A stretch of 64,000 nt of DNA from Saprospiraceae bacterium (lineage in GTDB: Bacteria > Bacteroidota > Bacteroidia > Chitinophagales > Saprospiraceae): NCBI GenBank assembly GCA_016714085.1, contig JADJNW010000007.1:124001-188000 (forward strand), given 5' to 3'. Numbering within the stretch: the stretch's first letter is position 1; every line of letters begins with the position of its first letter. The translations under genes were made by a program, and so were the position numbers. Below are positions 39,201-45,873 of this stretch, piece after piece. Below the pieces are notes generated by a model that did no database searches, was not told the origin of the DNA, and was given only the letters and a program-made list of their open reading frames with translations.

Positions 39201-40124
39201 GGCCTGGGTGCTGGCGATGAAAAAGAGGTAAGTCCAACACAAACAACGACTTATATGGTGACGGTGACAGATGCCAATATGTGTACGGCGGTTGCTTCGG
39301 TGACGGTGGTGGTAGCGCCTGTGAACGCGACTGTCCCCACGGAAACCATTGTTTGTTTGCCAACGGACGATGCGATGTTGTCGGTTACAAATCTCGATCC
39401 GAATCAAACATTGACCTATCAATGGTCGCCAACCAACGCGATTCTAACGGATCCGACTTTGCAAACGGTGACGGTTGATCCTAATATTTCCAATACTTTC
39501 ACAGTGATTGTCACTAATCAATTTGGATGTAAGGATACACTGGAAGGAAGTACGAATATTTTGAATTTGCCCTTGCTGATTAATGCAACGGTTACCCCCG
39601 ATACGATTAATAATGGGGAGACCGCGCAATTGAACTTGAGTGGTTGCCCTAATTGTAATACTTTTAGTTGGACATCTAATCCTCTGGATAATTCAATCAG
39701 CAATCCGAATATAGCGAATCCGACCGTTTCACCAGAAGAGACGACAACTTATACGGTGAATGTTGCACAAGGAATTTGTACTGCTCAAGATACGGTGACA
39801 CTATTTGTGCGCAACTGCGATCCAGTCGTGTTCTTGCCGAATGCTTTCACGCCGAATGGCGACGGCATTAACGATATTTGGCGAATTCGCAGCAATTCGA
39901 TCAATTTATTAAAACCCGAAGCAGGCGGCTCGACTTATTTAGTTGTGTATAATCGCTGGGGACAAAAGGTTTTTGAAACCCGCGATCCAGAAGTGGGCTG
40001 GAATGGTAAATTTAATAATACCGGGGCACAGTTGCCACCCGACGCGTATGGCTGGATTGTGCAAACGGTTTGCCCGACTGGACAACGTTACGAAGCTCAA
40101 GGCAATGTAACTTTATTACGATAG
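33201..40124 (+). CDS. Giant T9SS-secreted adhesin with Ig/PKD-type repeats and type-B sorting domain
   Basis: 2307 residues, starting 9 nt after the OmpA gene. Signal peptide, then an N-terminal domain (HIVGGEITYRCLGNNQYEIT to DYQFDIGIC) shared with the protein at 50993. About 25 Ig/PKD-like modules follow, each with variants of CEGESVTLNAAATGATPFTF and TTTYVVTVTDGNGC. From 36093 to about 38614 they form near-identical 690-bp units. The C-terminus FLPNAFTPNGDGINDIW with VVYNRWGQKVFE is the gliding-motility (CHU_C, type-B) sorting domain, which directs T9SS export and attachment. It probably acts in adhesion or motility; the partner is unknown. Confidence 0.95.
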   Translation: MNTTYYQKDFAVKIRNLLQFTLSLLIAIGLPIAAKATHIVGGEITYRCLGNNQYEITLKVYRDCINGREDFDRPAYIGVYDYTGALIQNVNIPFNFVRDTLNPTLDDPCLVLPGNVCVDTATYRKVVTLADNPAGGGYRFTYVRCCRNKIIDNIVRPEEAGAAYDIELSIPAMEMCNSSPTFPKLPPTFLCVGRPFVFDHSAVETDGDSLVYSLCTPLSAGSVTNPKPIPTFNPTNNAPPFDEIEWLSGFGLDNLFGAGAPLTIDPVTGLLTATPGIQGTFVVGICVTEYDRETGMMLSTVRRDYQFDIGICGEVVSADCTFEDTCSLTLDFQNNSTDADDFIWYFDYPNTNLTSTETSPSFTFPAPGTYTVALIAEPGAACTDTAFMEINVRDNTINLDYDVGVVDCETTSVLRLQDLSTDAGSPIVSSNWTVTYGDLVTLNFSAQDTVIELPFGVSGTVQLIVTNADSCSKSETRNFQTGTNPIPIEVIRDTIFACEGDLIALNPDGDPNDGFVYNWTPANLLNNPNAVNPTFIATQTTTFTVQIAPTEPFCEATKNVVVIVSPALSIDLGADQMLCLGDTLRLNPIVMGGRAPYTYAWSGGLPATPTQQLRPLLPNTYIVTVTDANGCSASDTVEVDIKVVPAVIALTDKIGICQGDTATLNAIVNGGTQPYIFVWDQGLDSVQTQLVTPQATTTYRVRVFTTDGCSATDSVIVNVDPIPPLNIVNIECATDNQTYSVDFTTTTDSLTTTVGTIVQNGPGSFTITGIPNGQEVTITATFFSSGCTRSVTLRETCDDCPDLDPPISNGDTTICQNEPIPTLSVMVNPGETVDWYDAPFGGNLLLSNSLSFTPATAGTYYTETRVDTCTSNLRTPVTLTINPTPAVQIVASDSMLCLGESATLTANVQGGTEPYTYVWDNGLPNAPMHTVTPTQTTTYNVTVTDVNGCSNTNLTPITIIVNPLPEVEASASDSTICEGESVTLNAAATGATPFTFAWSNGVNGESQSVNPTQRTTYVVTVTDGNGCMNADSVTINVNPRPEASILSDKGSICLGDSATITTSATDGTPPYTFNWDNGITGTPQVVRPTETTTYSVTVTDANMCMDTASVIVTVTPGLDVTISASAGDTVLCEGESAMLTASSANGIEPFIYVWSTGATSETIEVSEAGEYAVTVTDATGCSGQDTITIIVNPLPEVEASASDSTICEGESVTLNAAATGATPFTFAWSNGVNGESQSVNPTQTTTYVVTVTDGNGCMNADSVTINVNPRPEASILSDKGSICLGDSATITTSATDGTPPYTFNWDNGITGTPQVVRPTETTTYSVTVTDANMCMDTASVTVTVTPGLDVTISASAGDTVLCEGESAMLTASSANGVEPFTYMWSTGETSETIEVSEAGEYAVTVTDATGCSGQDTITIIVNPLPEVEASASDSTICEGESVTLNAAATGATPLTFAWSNGVNGESQSVNPTQTTTYVVTVTDGNGCMNADSVTINVNPRPEASILSDKGSICLGDSATITTSATDGTPPYTFNWDNGITGTPQVVRPTETTTYSVTVTDANMCMDTASVTVMVTPGLDVTISASAGDTVLCEGESAMLTASSANGVEPFTYMWSTGETSETIEVSEAGEYAVTVTDATGCSGQDTITIIVNPNPEVEASASDSTICEGESVTLNAAATGATPFTFAWSNGVNGQSQSVNPTQTTTYVVTVTDGNGCMNADSVTINVNPRPEASILSDKGSICLGDSATITTSATDGTPPYTFNWDNGITGTPQVVRPTETTTYSVTVTDANMCMDTASVTVTVNPALMVTISADDESICEGDSATLTANVGNGVAPYNYLWNTGEQTMSITVFEAGDYAVTVTDATGCFGQATITITVTQPPMPDITADLQRDTICPGEMVTLTASSTGGTGNITYSWNNNFNGAQQVVTPFQDTTFIVTATDENGCTGVDSIRINVYPIINAEAMITSPRDTICPGETVKLRASATGGEEPFTFAWNNGLGAGDEKEVSPTQTTTYMVTVTDANMCTAVASVTVVVAPVNATVPTETIVCLPTDDAMLSVTNLDPNQTLTYQWSPTNAILTDPTLQTVTVDPNISNTFTVIVTNQFGCKDTLEGSTNILNLPLLINATVTPDTINNGETAQLNLSGCPNCNTFSWTSNPLDNSISNPNIANPTVSPEETTTYTVNVAQGICTAQDTVTLFVRNCDPVVFLPNAFTPNGDGINDIWRIRSNSINLLKPEAGGSTYLVVYNRWGQKVFETRDPEVGWNGKFNNTGAQLPPDAYGWIVQTVCPTGQRYEAQGNVTLLR
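36093..38614 (+). repeat. 690-bp near-identical tandem repeats in the adhesin gene
   Basis: Units start at 36093, 36783, 37473 and 38163, a constant period of 690 bp (230 residues). Each unit has three Ig/PKD-like modules (A: PEVEASASDSTICEGESV, B: PEASILSDKGSICLGDSA, C: LDVTISASAGDTVLCEGES). Nucleotide differences between units are few by eye (a few percent). The fourth unit holds A and B; its C-like module (VTISADDESICEGDSATL, to about 38840) has diverged. This fits expansion by unequal crossover. Confidence 0.95.
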
Positions 40125-40174
40125 AATTACATTGGGTATGGTTATCATATTGAAATAAAATAGAATATTATATT

Positions 40175-40204
40175 GGAGTGCTGGAAATATTTATCCAGTA
40201 CTCC
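40175..40204. terminator. Hairpin between convergent genes
   Basis: GGAGTGCTGGA and TCCAGTACTCC pair along 11 positions (one G-U on the transcript). It is followed by ATTGTTCC, not a long T-run, so termination strength is doubtful. It lies 50 nt past the adhesin stop, with the metallopeptidase gene facing it. Confidence 0.45.
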
Positions 40205-40264
40205 ATTGTTCCATCGCATAATGATCGAATTATTATATTGAAATTACAACTTAATGTAATAACT

Positions 40265-41020
40265 TTAAAATGGAGCCGCCAGCCCGTAAGCATTGATATT
40301 ATTCATCACTTCCATGATGTCGGCTGGAGTCATATAATTTTTATCCAAAAAATCCTTGGATGCCTCATATCCTTCAATCGTGCTTGGATCGGTGCGCACG
40401 TACTTCGCGTATTCAAATAATTGCCAGCCCAAGCTATGATAAATAACGATTTCATCGGTGGAGCGCTCATGAATAGCGCGGAATTCTGAATTAATAGCAT
40501 ACATTAAACCAAATTTTAATAATTGCCAGAAGCCATACTGTTGATAATGTTTGGCGTGTCCCAACTCATGGGCAAGGATCGCCACTTGGGCATCGAACGG
40601 CAGGTTTTTCAATAGAATCGGCTCCATGCTGTCCAGACTTTTGTTGCTGACAATCACACGGAATTCCCAGTTTTCCCTTTTGCCAAACATCGTAAACAAA
40701 TTGGGTCTCGACGAAAGTGGAATGACCGCTTTTTTATATACAAAATTCACCCGAACGTCCTTCAATTCCGGGAAATGGCGCAGCGCCAATAAAGTTTGCA
40801 ATTCGTAGCCGGGCAGCAGGGTTTTATTATTGCCAAATTCTTTGCGAAGCGTCTCGATTTGCATCGCCCAATACAAGGAATCCAATTGCCGAACCGGCAT
40901 AATTTTAGAGACTTCCAGCTTTTGTTTGGGTTCTATTTTCGGAAAGATAAGTACTGCTCCAAAAAATAAAACGAGCGCCAACAACAAGAACAGAAGAAAG
41001 CGGAGGATTTTTTTTACCAT
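40265..41020 (-). CDS. Membrane-anchored zinc metallopeptidase (HELGH)
   Basis: 251 residues. One N-terminal membrane helix (ILRFLLFLLLALVLFFGAVL), then a soluble domain with zinc-site LAHELGHAKHYQ (H151, E152, H155) and a downstream HERSTDEIVIYHSLG that could give the third ligand, as in M48-like gluzincins. DUF-level relatives occur across Bacteroidota; the substrate is unknown. It faces the adhesin gene. Confidence 0.7.
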   Translation of the reverse strand: MVKKILRFLLFLLLALVLFFGAVLIFPKIEPKQKLEVSKIMPVRQLDSLYWAMQIETLRKEFGNNKTLLPGYELQTLLALRHFPELKDVRVNFVYKKAVIPLSSRPNLFTMFGKRENWEFRVIVSNKSLDSMEPILLKNLPFDAQVAILAHELGHAKHYQQYGFWQLLKFGLMYAINSEFRAIHERSTDEIVIYHSLGWQLFEYAKYVRTDPSTIEGYEASKDFLDKNYMTPADIMEVMNNINAYGLAAPF

Positions 41021-41267
41021 CGTGTTTTAGGTTTGATTGAATGATTGTAAAGATAGAATATTCTTTTTGATTTAAAATCGCTCGGTAAATACTGCGAATT
41101 TTCAGATAAATGATAAGAATAGCAAGGCTTTCAGCGTTATGAAATTTGTAAACAAGCTTTTTTATAATACAAAAACAAGTTTTCGTTTGAAGGAATTGAA
41201 CTTTTGACGCCTACTAACTTTATGAGAAAAGGCAAAACCTCAACTCGGAGAATTCCACATTTTAGGC

Positions 41268-41275
41268 TATTTTTG
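41268..41275 (+). promoter_or_regulatory. -7 promoter element for the secreted protein at 41294
   Basis: TATTTTTG matches TAnnTTTG and lies 18 nt upstream of the ATG at 41294. No good -33 TTTG is seen at the right distance. Confidence 0.45.
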
Positions 41276-41293
41276 CACGAATAATCTATCTTG

Positions 41294-41875
41294 ATGATGA
41301 GAAAGCTATTTACCTTGTTCATTGTTTTTGCAATGAGCATAAAATTTCTGGCGGCACAATGCGAAATATCTGTCAATGAAGTAGATCCCTTTGACAGTAC
41401 GCGTTTGGTGGTAGCCAAGCCTATCCCTGTGGGGTATCAAATCCCCAGTCAATACACGATGCCGGACGGCAATTTTAAGATGATCGAGGAAGGTAAAATC
41501 CTGTTTACCTATGCCGAAAATGACACGATCAATAGCTTCTTTATGACCTTGGCTCTGGCAGAGCATTCCTTTTTTTCGATTGAAGAGGGTTTCAAAGTCT
41601 GGCTTTTATTGTCGAATGAAAGGGTAGTGGGATTATACGATGTGCCTGATAAGGGCGAGTTTGACAAGAGTACTAATATGCGTATTTTTCAACATACGTG
41701 CCTCGTGCCGATTGATATGTATTATGTGCTGACCTATTTGAAAGTTGAAAAAATAAGGATTGAATATAAAGGTTATAAAAAAACGCTTGAAATCTTGCCG
41801 CAGCAACAAGACGCCCTCAAAGAAGCCATTCGCTGCGTGGGCGAAGCCGTTGGCTTGTATCCGATAAAACCTTGA
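41294..41875 (+). CDS. Secreted protein of unknown function
   Basis: 193 residues. A signal peptide (MMRKLFTLFIVFAMSIKFLA) is followed by QCEISVNEVDPFDSTRLVVA, a start I associate with uncharacterised Bacteroidota secreted proteins. It continues with FSIEEGFKVWLLLSNERVVG, MRIFQHTCLVPIDMYYVLTY and YKKTLEILPQQQDAL. I recognise no domain, catalytic motif or membrane segment in the mature part. It has its own -7 box just upstream. Confidence 0.75.
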   Translation: MMRKLFTLFIVFAMSIKFLAAQCEISVNEVDPFDSTRLVVAKPIPVGYQIPSQYTMPDGNFKMIEEGKILFTYAENDTINSFFMTLALAEHSFFSIEEGFKVWLLLSNERVVGLYDVPDKGEFDKSTNMRIFQHTCLVPIDMYYVLTYLKVEKIRIEYKGYKKTLEILPQQQDALKEAIRCVGEAVGLYPIKP

Positions 41876-41960
41876 CGTGCCTTACAATCTTTTGTAATTG
41901 AGCCGATTAACCTAATTTTTTTAATCCTATTTCGTACAGATGCAGGATTAATGCAATCGC

Positions 41961-41992
41961 TTTGGTTTTCCCTTTCTGAATTGCTAATTTTG
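41961..41992 (+). promoter_or_regulatory. Bacteroidota-type promoter of the enoyl-CoA hydratase gene
   Basis: -33 TTTG at 41961-41964 and -7 TAATTTTG at 41985-41992, separated by 20 nt; it follows the TTTG / TAnnTTTG pattern of Bacteroidota. The predicted start of the gene lies 22 nt further on. Confidence 0.6.
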
Positions 41993-42013
41993 CGAACGAA
42001 CGTTTGTTTTTAA

Positions 42014-42773
42014 TGGAACGCTGGAGGGTCGGAATACTATCGAAAATGGCATTGCTACGATTGAATTTTTTCATCCGGCGCATAATGAAATGCCGAGCGC
42101 GCAGTTATTGCGTTTGACCGAGGCGATTCAAGCGGCCGGCGAAAACAATTTAGCAAAAATCATTATTTTGAAAAGTGCAGGTGATCGAACCTTTTGTGCG
42201 GGCGCTAGTTTTGATGAATTGGCTTCTATCAAGGATTTTGAGGACGGCCAGCGCTTTTTTATGGGCTTTGCCAATGTGATTAATGCCATGCGCAAATGCC
42301 CCAAGTTTATCATCGGTCGCATTCAAGGTAAAGCGGTCGGCGGCGGCGTGGGCTTGGCAGCAGCAACGGATTATTGCATCGCTACCAATCAAGCGTCTGT
42401 AAAACTGAGCGAATTGGCAGTGGGGATTGGGCCTTTTGTTGTTGGCCCGGCGGTCGAGCGCAAAATGGGGACTTCTGCCTTCACGCAATTGGCGATCAAT
42501 GCTACCGAATGGCAAAGCGCGGCGTGGGCGAAGGAGAAAGGCTTGTACCAGGAAGTATTTCCGACGATCGAAGAAATGGATGCTTGTATTTCAGCATTGG
42601 CCAAAAAATTGGTATATTCCAATCCTGATGCGATGCAGGAATTGAAACAAGTGTCTTGGCAAGGCACAGAGCATTGGGATGCTTTATTGCCAGCGCGTGC
42701 AGCGATAAGTGGACGTTTGGTCTTGTCCGATTTTACTAAAAAAGCGATTGAAGCATTTAAATTAAAGAGTTGA
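42014..42773 (+). CDS. Enoyl-CoA hydratase/isomerase family protein, 5' frame break
   Basis: About 253 residues. From 42090 on the frame is MPSAQLLRLTEAIQ, but conserved sequence exists upstream in the same frame (TIENGIATIEFFHPAHNE). It has no start unless one A is added to ATGGAACGC at 42014, giving METLEGRNTIENG. The crotonase core is present: oxyanion-hole SAGDRTFCAGASFDEL and GKAVGGGVGLAAATDYCIA. A Bacteroidota promoter precedes it by about 20 nt. The reaction is probably hydration or isomerisation of a CoA thioester; substrate unknown. The break sits at a homopolymer like the others. Confidence 0.82.
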
Positions 42774-42836
42774 GAGGCTGAGGAGTTGAAAAGTTTATAA
42801 AACTTGTACTTCGTACCTCGTAAATTGTACTTTAAA
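42774..42836. repeat. Intergenic purine/pyrimidine phrase repeat
   Basis: GAGGCTGAGGAGTTG is followed by the palindrome AAGTTT, ATA, AAACTT and CGTACCTCGTAAATTG. It occupies the leader of the 87-residue gene and resembles the phrase repeat at 15599. Confidence 0.4.
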
Positions 42837-43100
42837 ATGGCAAATTTTGATGCAATTATTTTTCAATATTTAGAAACCGTTGAGCGACAGCTCCGAGAGA
42901 ATAAACCCGTGGAGGTTGGTATGACCCTGGAACGCCTGAAAAATCAAGGGTTTTCGGAACAAGAAGCAAAACACCTCATTGCGCAATGTGTGGCCCAGGA
43001 GATGTATCATGTAATGGAAAGTGACACACCATATAATGAAATAAGGTACGTGGAAATGTTACATCAGCTACCAAATTTACAGAATCTCGATAAGGATTAA
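42837..43100 (+). CDS. Conserved small protein of unknown function
   Basis: 87 residues from the ATG at 42837; an upstream extension is repeat-derived. It is helical and charged: IIFQYLETVERQLRENKPVE, LERLKNQGFSEQEAKHLIAQ, VAQEMYHVMESDTPYNEIRY. It lies 60 nt upstream of the transglutaminase-like gene on the same strand. I recognise no function. Confidence 0.65.
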   Translation: MANFDAIIFQYLETVERQLRENKPVEVGMTLERLKNQGFSEQEAKHLIAQCVAQEMYHVMESDTPYNEIRYVEMLHQLPNLQNLDKD

Positions 43101-43159
43101 TGTAATGACTTTTGTTTTGATGATAAAATATTTGTAAAACCGATAGATTATATAAAATT

Positions 43160-43828
43160 ATGCAGGAATTCTTACAAGCAACTAATCTTCTGGATGCGAG
43201 TCATCCGCGAATCAAAGCCTTTGCCGAAAAAGTAACCGAAGGCTCTCGCGCTGAGATTCAAAAAGCAGTGCGCATTTATTATGCAGTGCGGGACGGCTGG
43301 AAATATAATCCATATAATATTAGTTTTAATCCTGATACGTTGCGAGCTTCTGCCATTTTACAAAAAGAAGACGGACATTGTCTGGACAAAGCAATTCTAA
43401 TGATTACGCTATTAAGAGCAGTGCGTATCCCGGCGCGTTTGTGCCTGGCGAAAGTGCGCAATCATATTGCAGCCGAGCGTTTGCTGGAATTTTTTGGCAC
43501 CGATGAATTGACGCCGCATGGCTATGTAGAAGTTTATATCAACAATCGTTGGGTGAAAGCGACCCCGGCATTCAATAAAGAATTATGCGATAAATTGGGC
43601 GTGGATGTATTGGAATTTGATGGATATAATGATTCTGTTTTCCAGGAATTTAATAAAATTGGAGGACAGTTTATGGAATATCAGGAAAGCTACGGTTCGT
43701 TTGCTGATGTGCCTTTGGATTTTATTAAGGAAAATATGCAGCAGCATTATCCTAAGTTCTTTGAAGCGGATTTTGAGTTGACAAAAGAGCGCCTATTAGA
43801 AGCGCTTGAGCAGCAATACCGGGCATAA
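43160..43828 (+). CDS. Transglutaminase-like protein
   Basis: 222 residues. The papain-like site fits C74 in EDGHCLDKAILM and H120 in TPHGYVEVYINN; the third residue is unclear because WVKATPAFN lies where an Asp is usual. RIYYAVRDGWKYNPY and LLRAVRIPARLCLAKVRNH are family typical. It may be a peptidase or a non-catalytic member. Its position beside the small unknown gene suggests a short operon. Confidence 0.8.
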   Translation: MQEFLQATNLLDASHPRIKAFAEKVTEGSRAEIQKAVRIYYAVRDGWKYNPYNISFNPDTLRASAILQKEDGHCLDKAILMITLLRAVRIPARLCLAKVRNHIAAERLLEFFGTDELTPHGYVEVYINNRWVKATPAFNKELCDKLGVDVLEFDGYNDSVFQEFNKIGGQFMEYQESYGSFADVPLDFIKENMQQHYPKFFEADFELTKERLLEALEQQYRA

Positions 43829-43831
43829 ATT

Positions 43832-45681
43832 TTATTCCCAAAGCTCGACTCGAAGGTCGTCCAGAAAAATTTGGTTGCTGGAACCATTCCAGACATAGAC
43901 TTTCAGCACCTGATTGGATTGCATATCGGCAGGATTTTTGACCAAAAATAAACTTGTTCCCAGACGTTGGGAGCGCCGCCCCAAAGATTATAATTGGTAT
44001 TGCCGGTTTTGTTATCGAGTCGTGTGTTGATCCATTTGAAAGGAACGCCGTCTTTCTCAAAGGAGATCGTGAGATTGCTGGTTTGCCCGAGATCATTGCC
44101 TGTGTACTTGCGCAGGCACCACACGCTGGCTTTGATCCATTTGCCACCGCTGATATTCAGGTCTTTCCATTCGCTGGCAAGCCCGGGGCTATAAAAAGTG
44201 GCATTATCAAGCATAAAGCTGTATGTACCATTTTTTACATCGGTTGTAATGTAATTAACAGATAAAGAATCCTCAAAATCATTATAATAAAGTTCTTTCA
44301 CAAGTCGGATTTTACTAGTATCTGGTTGGGTTTCGCCGGTATCGAATGTTACAAGATCAAGATAATTAAGTTTTGTTTTGCTCAAAACAGCTTTGTAATA
44401 AGCCCAACTGGCATCCTGCGACCACATAATACCGAGCGTAAATTGGTACGTATGAAATAAATTGAGCCAAATAAAAAATAATAAAATGGGCGATAATATT
44501 ATGATAATAAAATTGCGCTTCGTGGCAAAATGAATTAGATGGGCAAGCGGAATCGCAAGCAGGGCGTACATTTCTACCATTGGGCGCGAGCCAAAACCGT
44601 TGATATACATCCATGCCCACCAGCTGTAAATGATATAAATATGTAAAGGCAATATAATTAAAACAGGTAATAAAAAAGCGCGATGTTTAAATAAAAACGG
44701 GATGCCGGCTAAAGCAAAAAACATAACAGGTGTATAAGTAAGCCAACCATTTTTGAACCCGAAAAGCCCGTGATAAATATGCGCATGAAGAAAGTCAAAG
44801 CCTTCTTCGCCGTAGCTGTAAAATAAAAATTGCCCGGTAGCATATTTCCAGTAAAAAATTTGGGGAAGTCCAATTGCAATGAAAGCAAGCACTGCGAAGG
44901 AGTAAGCTGGAAAACGCTGACCGATCAAGCGGACTCGGTTCTTTACATCAGTAAAAGAGCTGATATTCCAAAGTAAAGGAATTAAAATACACAGGATTTC
45001 GGTAGGCCGAATCAAAGTTATAAGCCCGGCAACCGCGCCAATGCTGATGGCTTGCCAACTTTTGAAATCTTTATGCCAGCGAATGGTCAGATACATCAAG
45101 ATGCTGTACAAACAAAATAAATAAGCGTGCGACATTGGGCCGTTAATAATGGTGAAAAAATACAAATTCGTACCCAAGCCAATGACCAATAACGTAATAG
45201 CGGCCGCGATTTCGCTGACATATTCTAATAATACTTTACGCAAAAAAAACAAACCAAGCATGGTATAAAAAACTGCTGATAATATGATACAATAATCATA
45301 AATAAATGAATAACCGTCAGCAGGATAATTACTAATTAAAGCCAGTAAATGCGCAATAAAAAAGAAAGGAGCAAATAAAATGGCGAGTCCGAGCGTGTAT
45401 TTGGCGACTTGTTTGCCATCGCCGATGTGACGCACTTCGTCCACACCTAAAGGATTAATAGTGGAATAGCGATTAACACCATTATGTTTTTCTCTGGCTT
45501 CCAGGGATTTATTGAAATAAAGCAAATCGTGATGAATGAAGGCAGCAGGCAAATAAACATAATACCCCCAAGGATCGCCGCCGCCTAAGATATTGTGATT
45601 CCAGCGCTTGTACAAATGAACCGAAAGTAAATAAATAACAAGAAGAATAGCGAGCGCGATTAGGGAATATTCTTTTTTCAT
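43832..45681 (-). CDS. Multi-pass membrane protein (GT-C-like fold), frameshifted at the C-terminus
   Basis: About 616 residues. Some 11 membrane segments fill residues 1-440 (LIALAILLVIYLLSVHLYKR, FAPFFFIAHLLALISNYPAD, AITLLVIGLGTNLYFFTIIN), then an extracytoplasmic beta-rich end with WNDF-type motifs. The frame is lost at 43944-43948, where A5 should be A6 on the plus strand: the corrected reading gives VYFLVKNPADMQSNQVLKVY and ends LRVELWE at 43832. The layout resembles GT-C glycosyltransferases that use lipid-linked sugars, but no DxD-type motif is certain. Confidence 0.72.
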
Positions 45682-45873
45682 TTGTTATTATAAAGTTTTG
45701 ATCATAAAAGGACTTATAATATTGCCAAATTTGCACAGAAAAAATGGCAACTACTCAATGCAGATGTAAATTTATCTTTAAAAAATATGAAATGCCATTT
45801 TATTTAAAACGCATCATGAAACTTGAAATTTTATACGTTGTTTTATAAAATACCCTAACCAGGTTTTCCAATT
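45682..45873. other. Divergent intergenic region with inverted repeat
   Basis: 192 nt between the membrane-protein and E1 genes. AAAATGGCA (from 45741) and TGCCATTTT (to 45801) are complementary with a 43-nt loop. Nothing else is recognised. Confidence 0.35.

Noticed and set aside
34713..39703. Many long open frames on the minus strand under the adhesin gene
   Set aside because: They recur with the 690-bp period as shadows of the repeats and lack any protein-family pattern.
40175..40204. Strong bidirectional terminator
   Set aside because: The stem is good, but no T-run follows on either strand, so it is listed only as a weak candidate.
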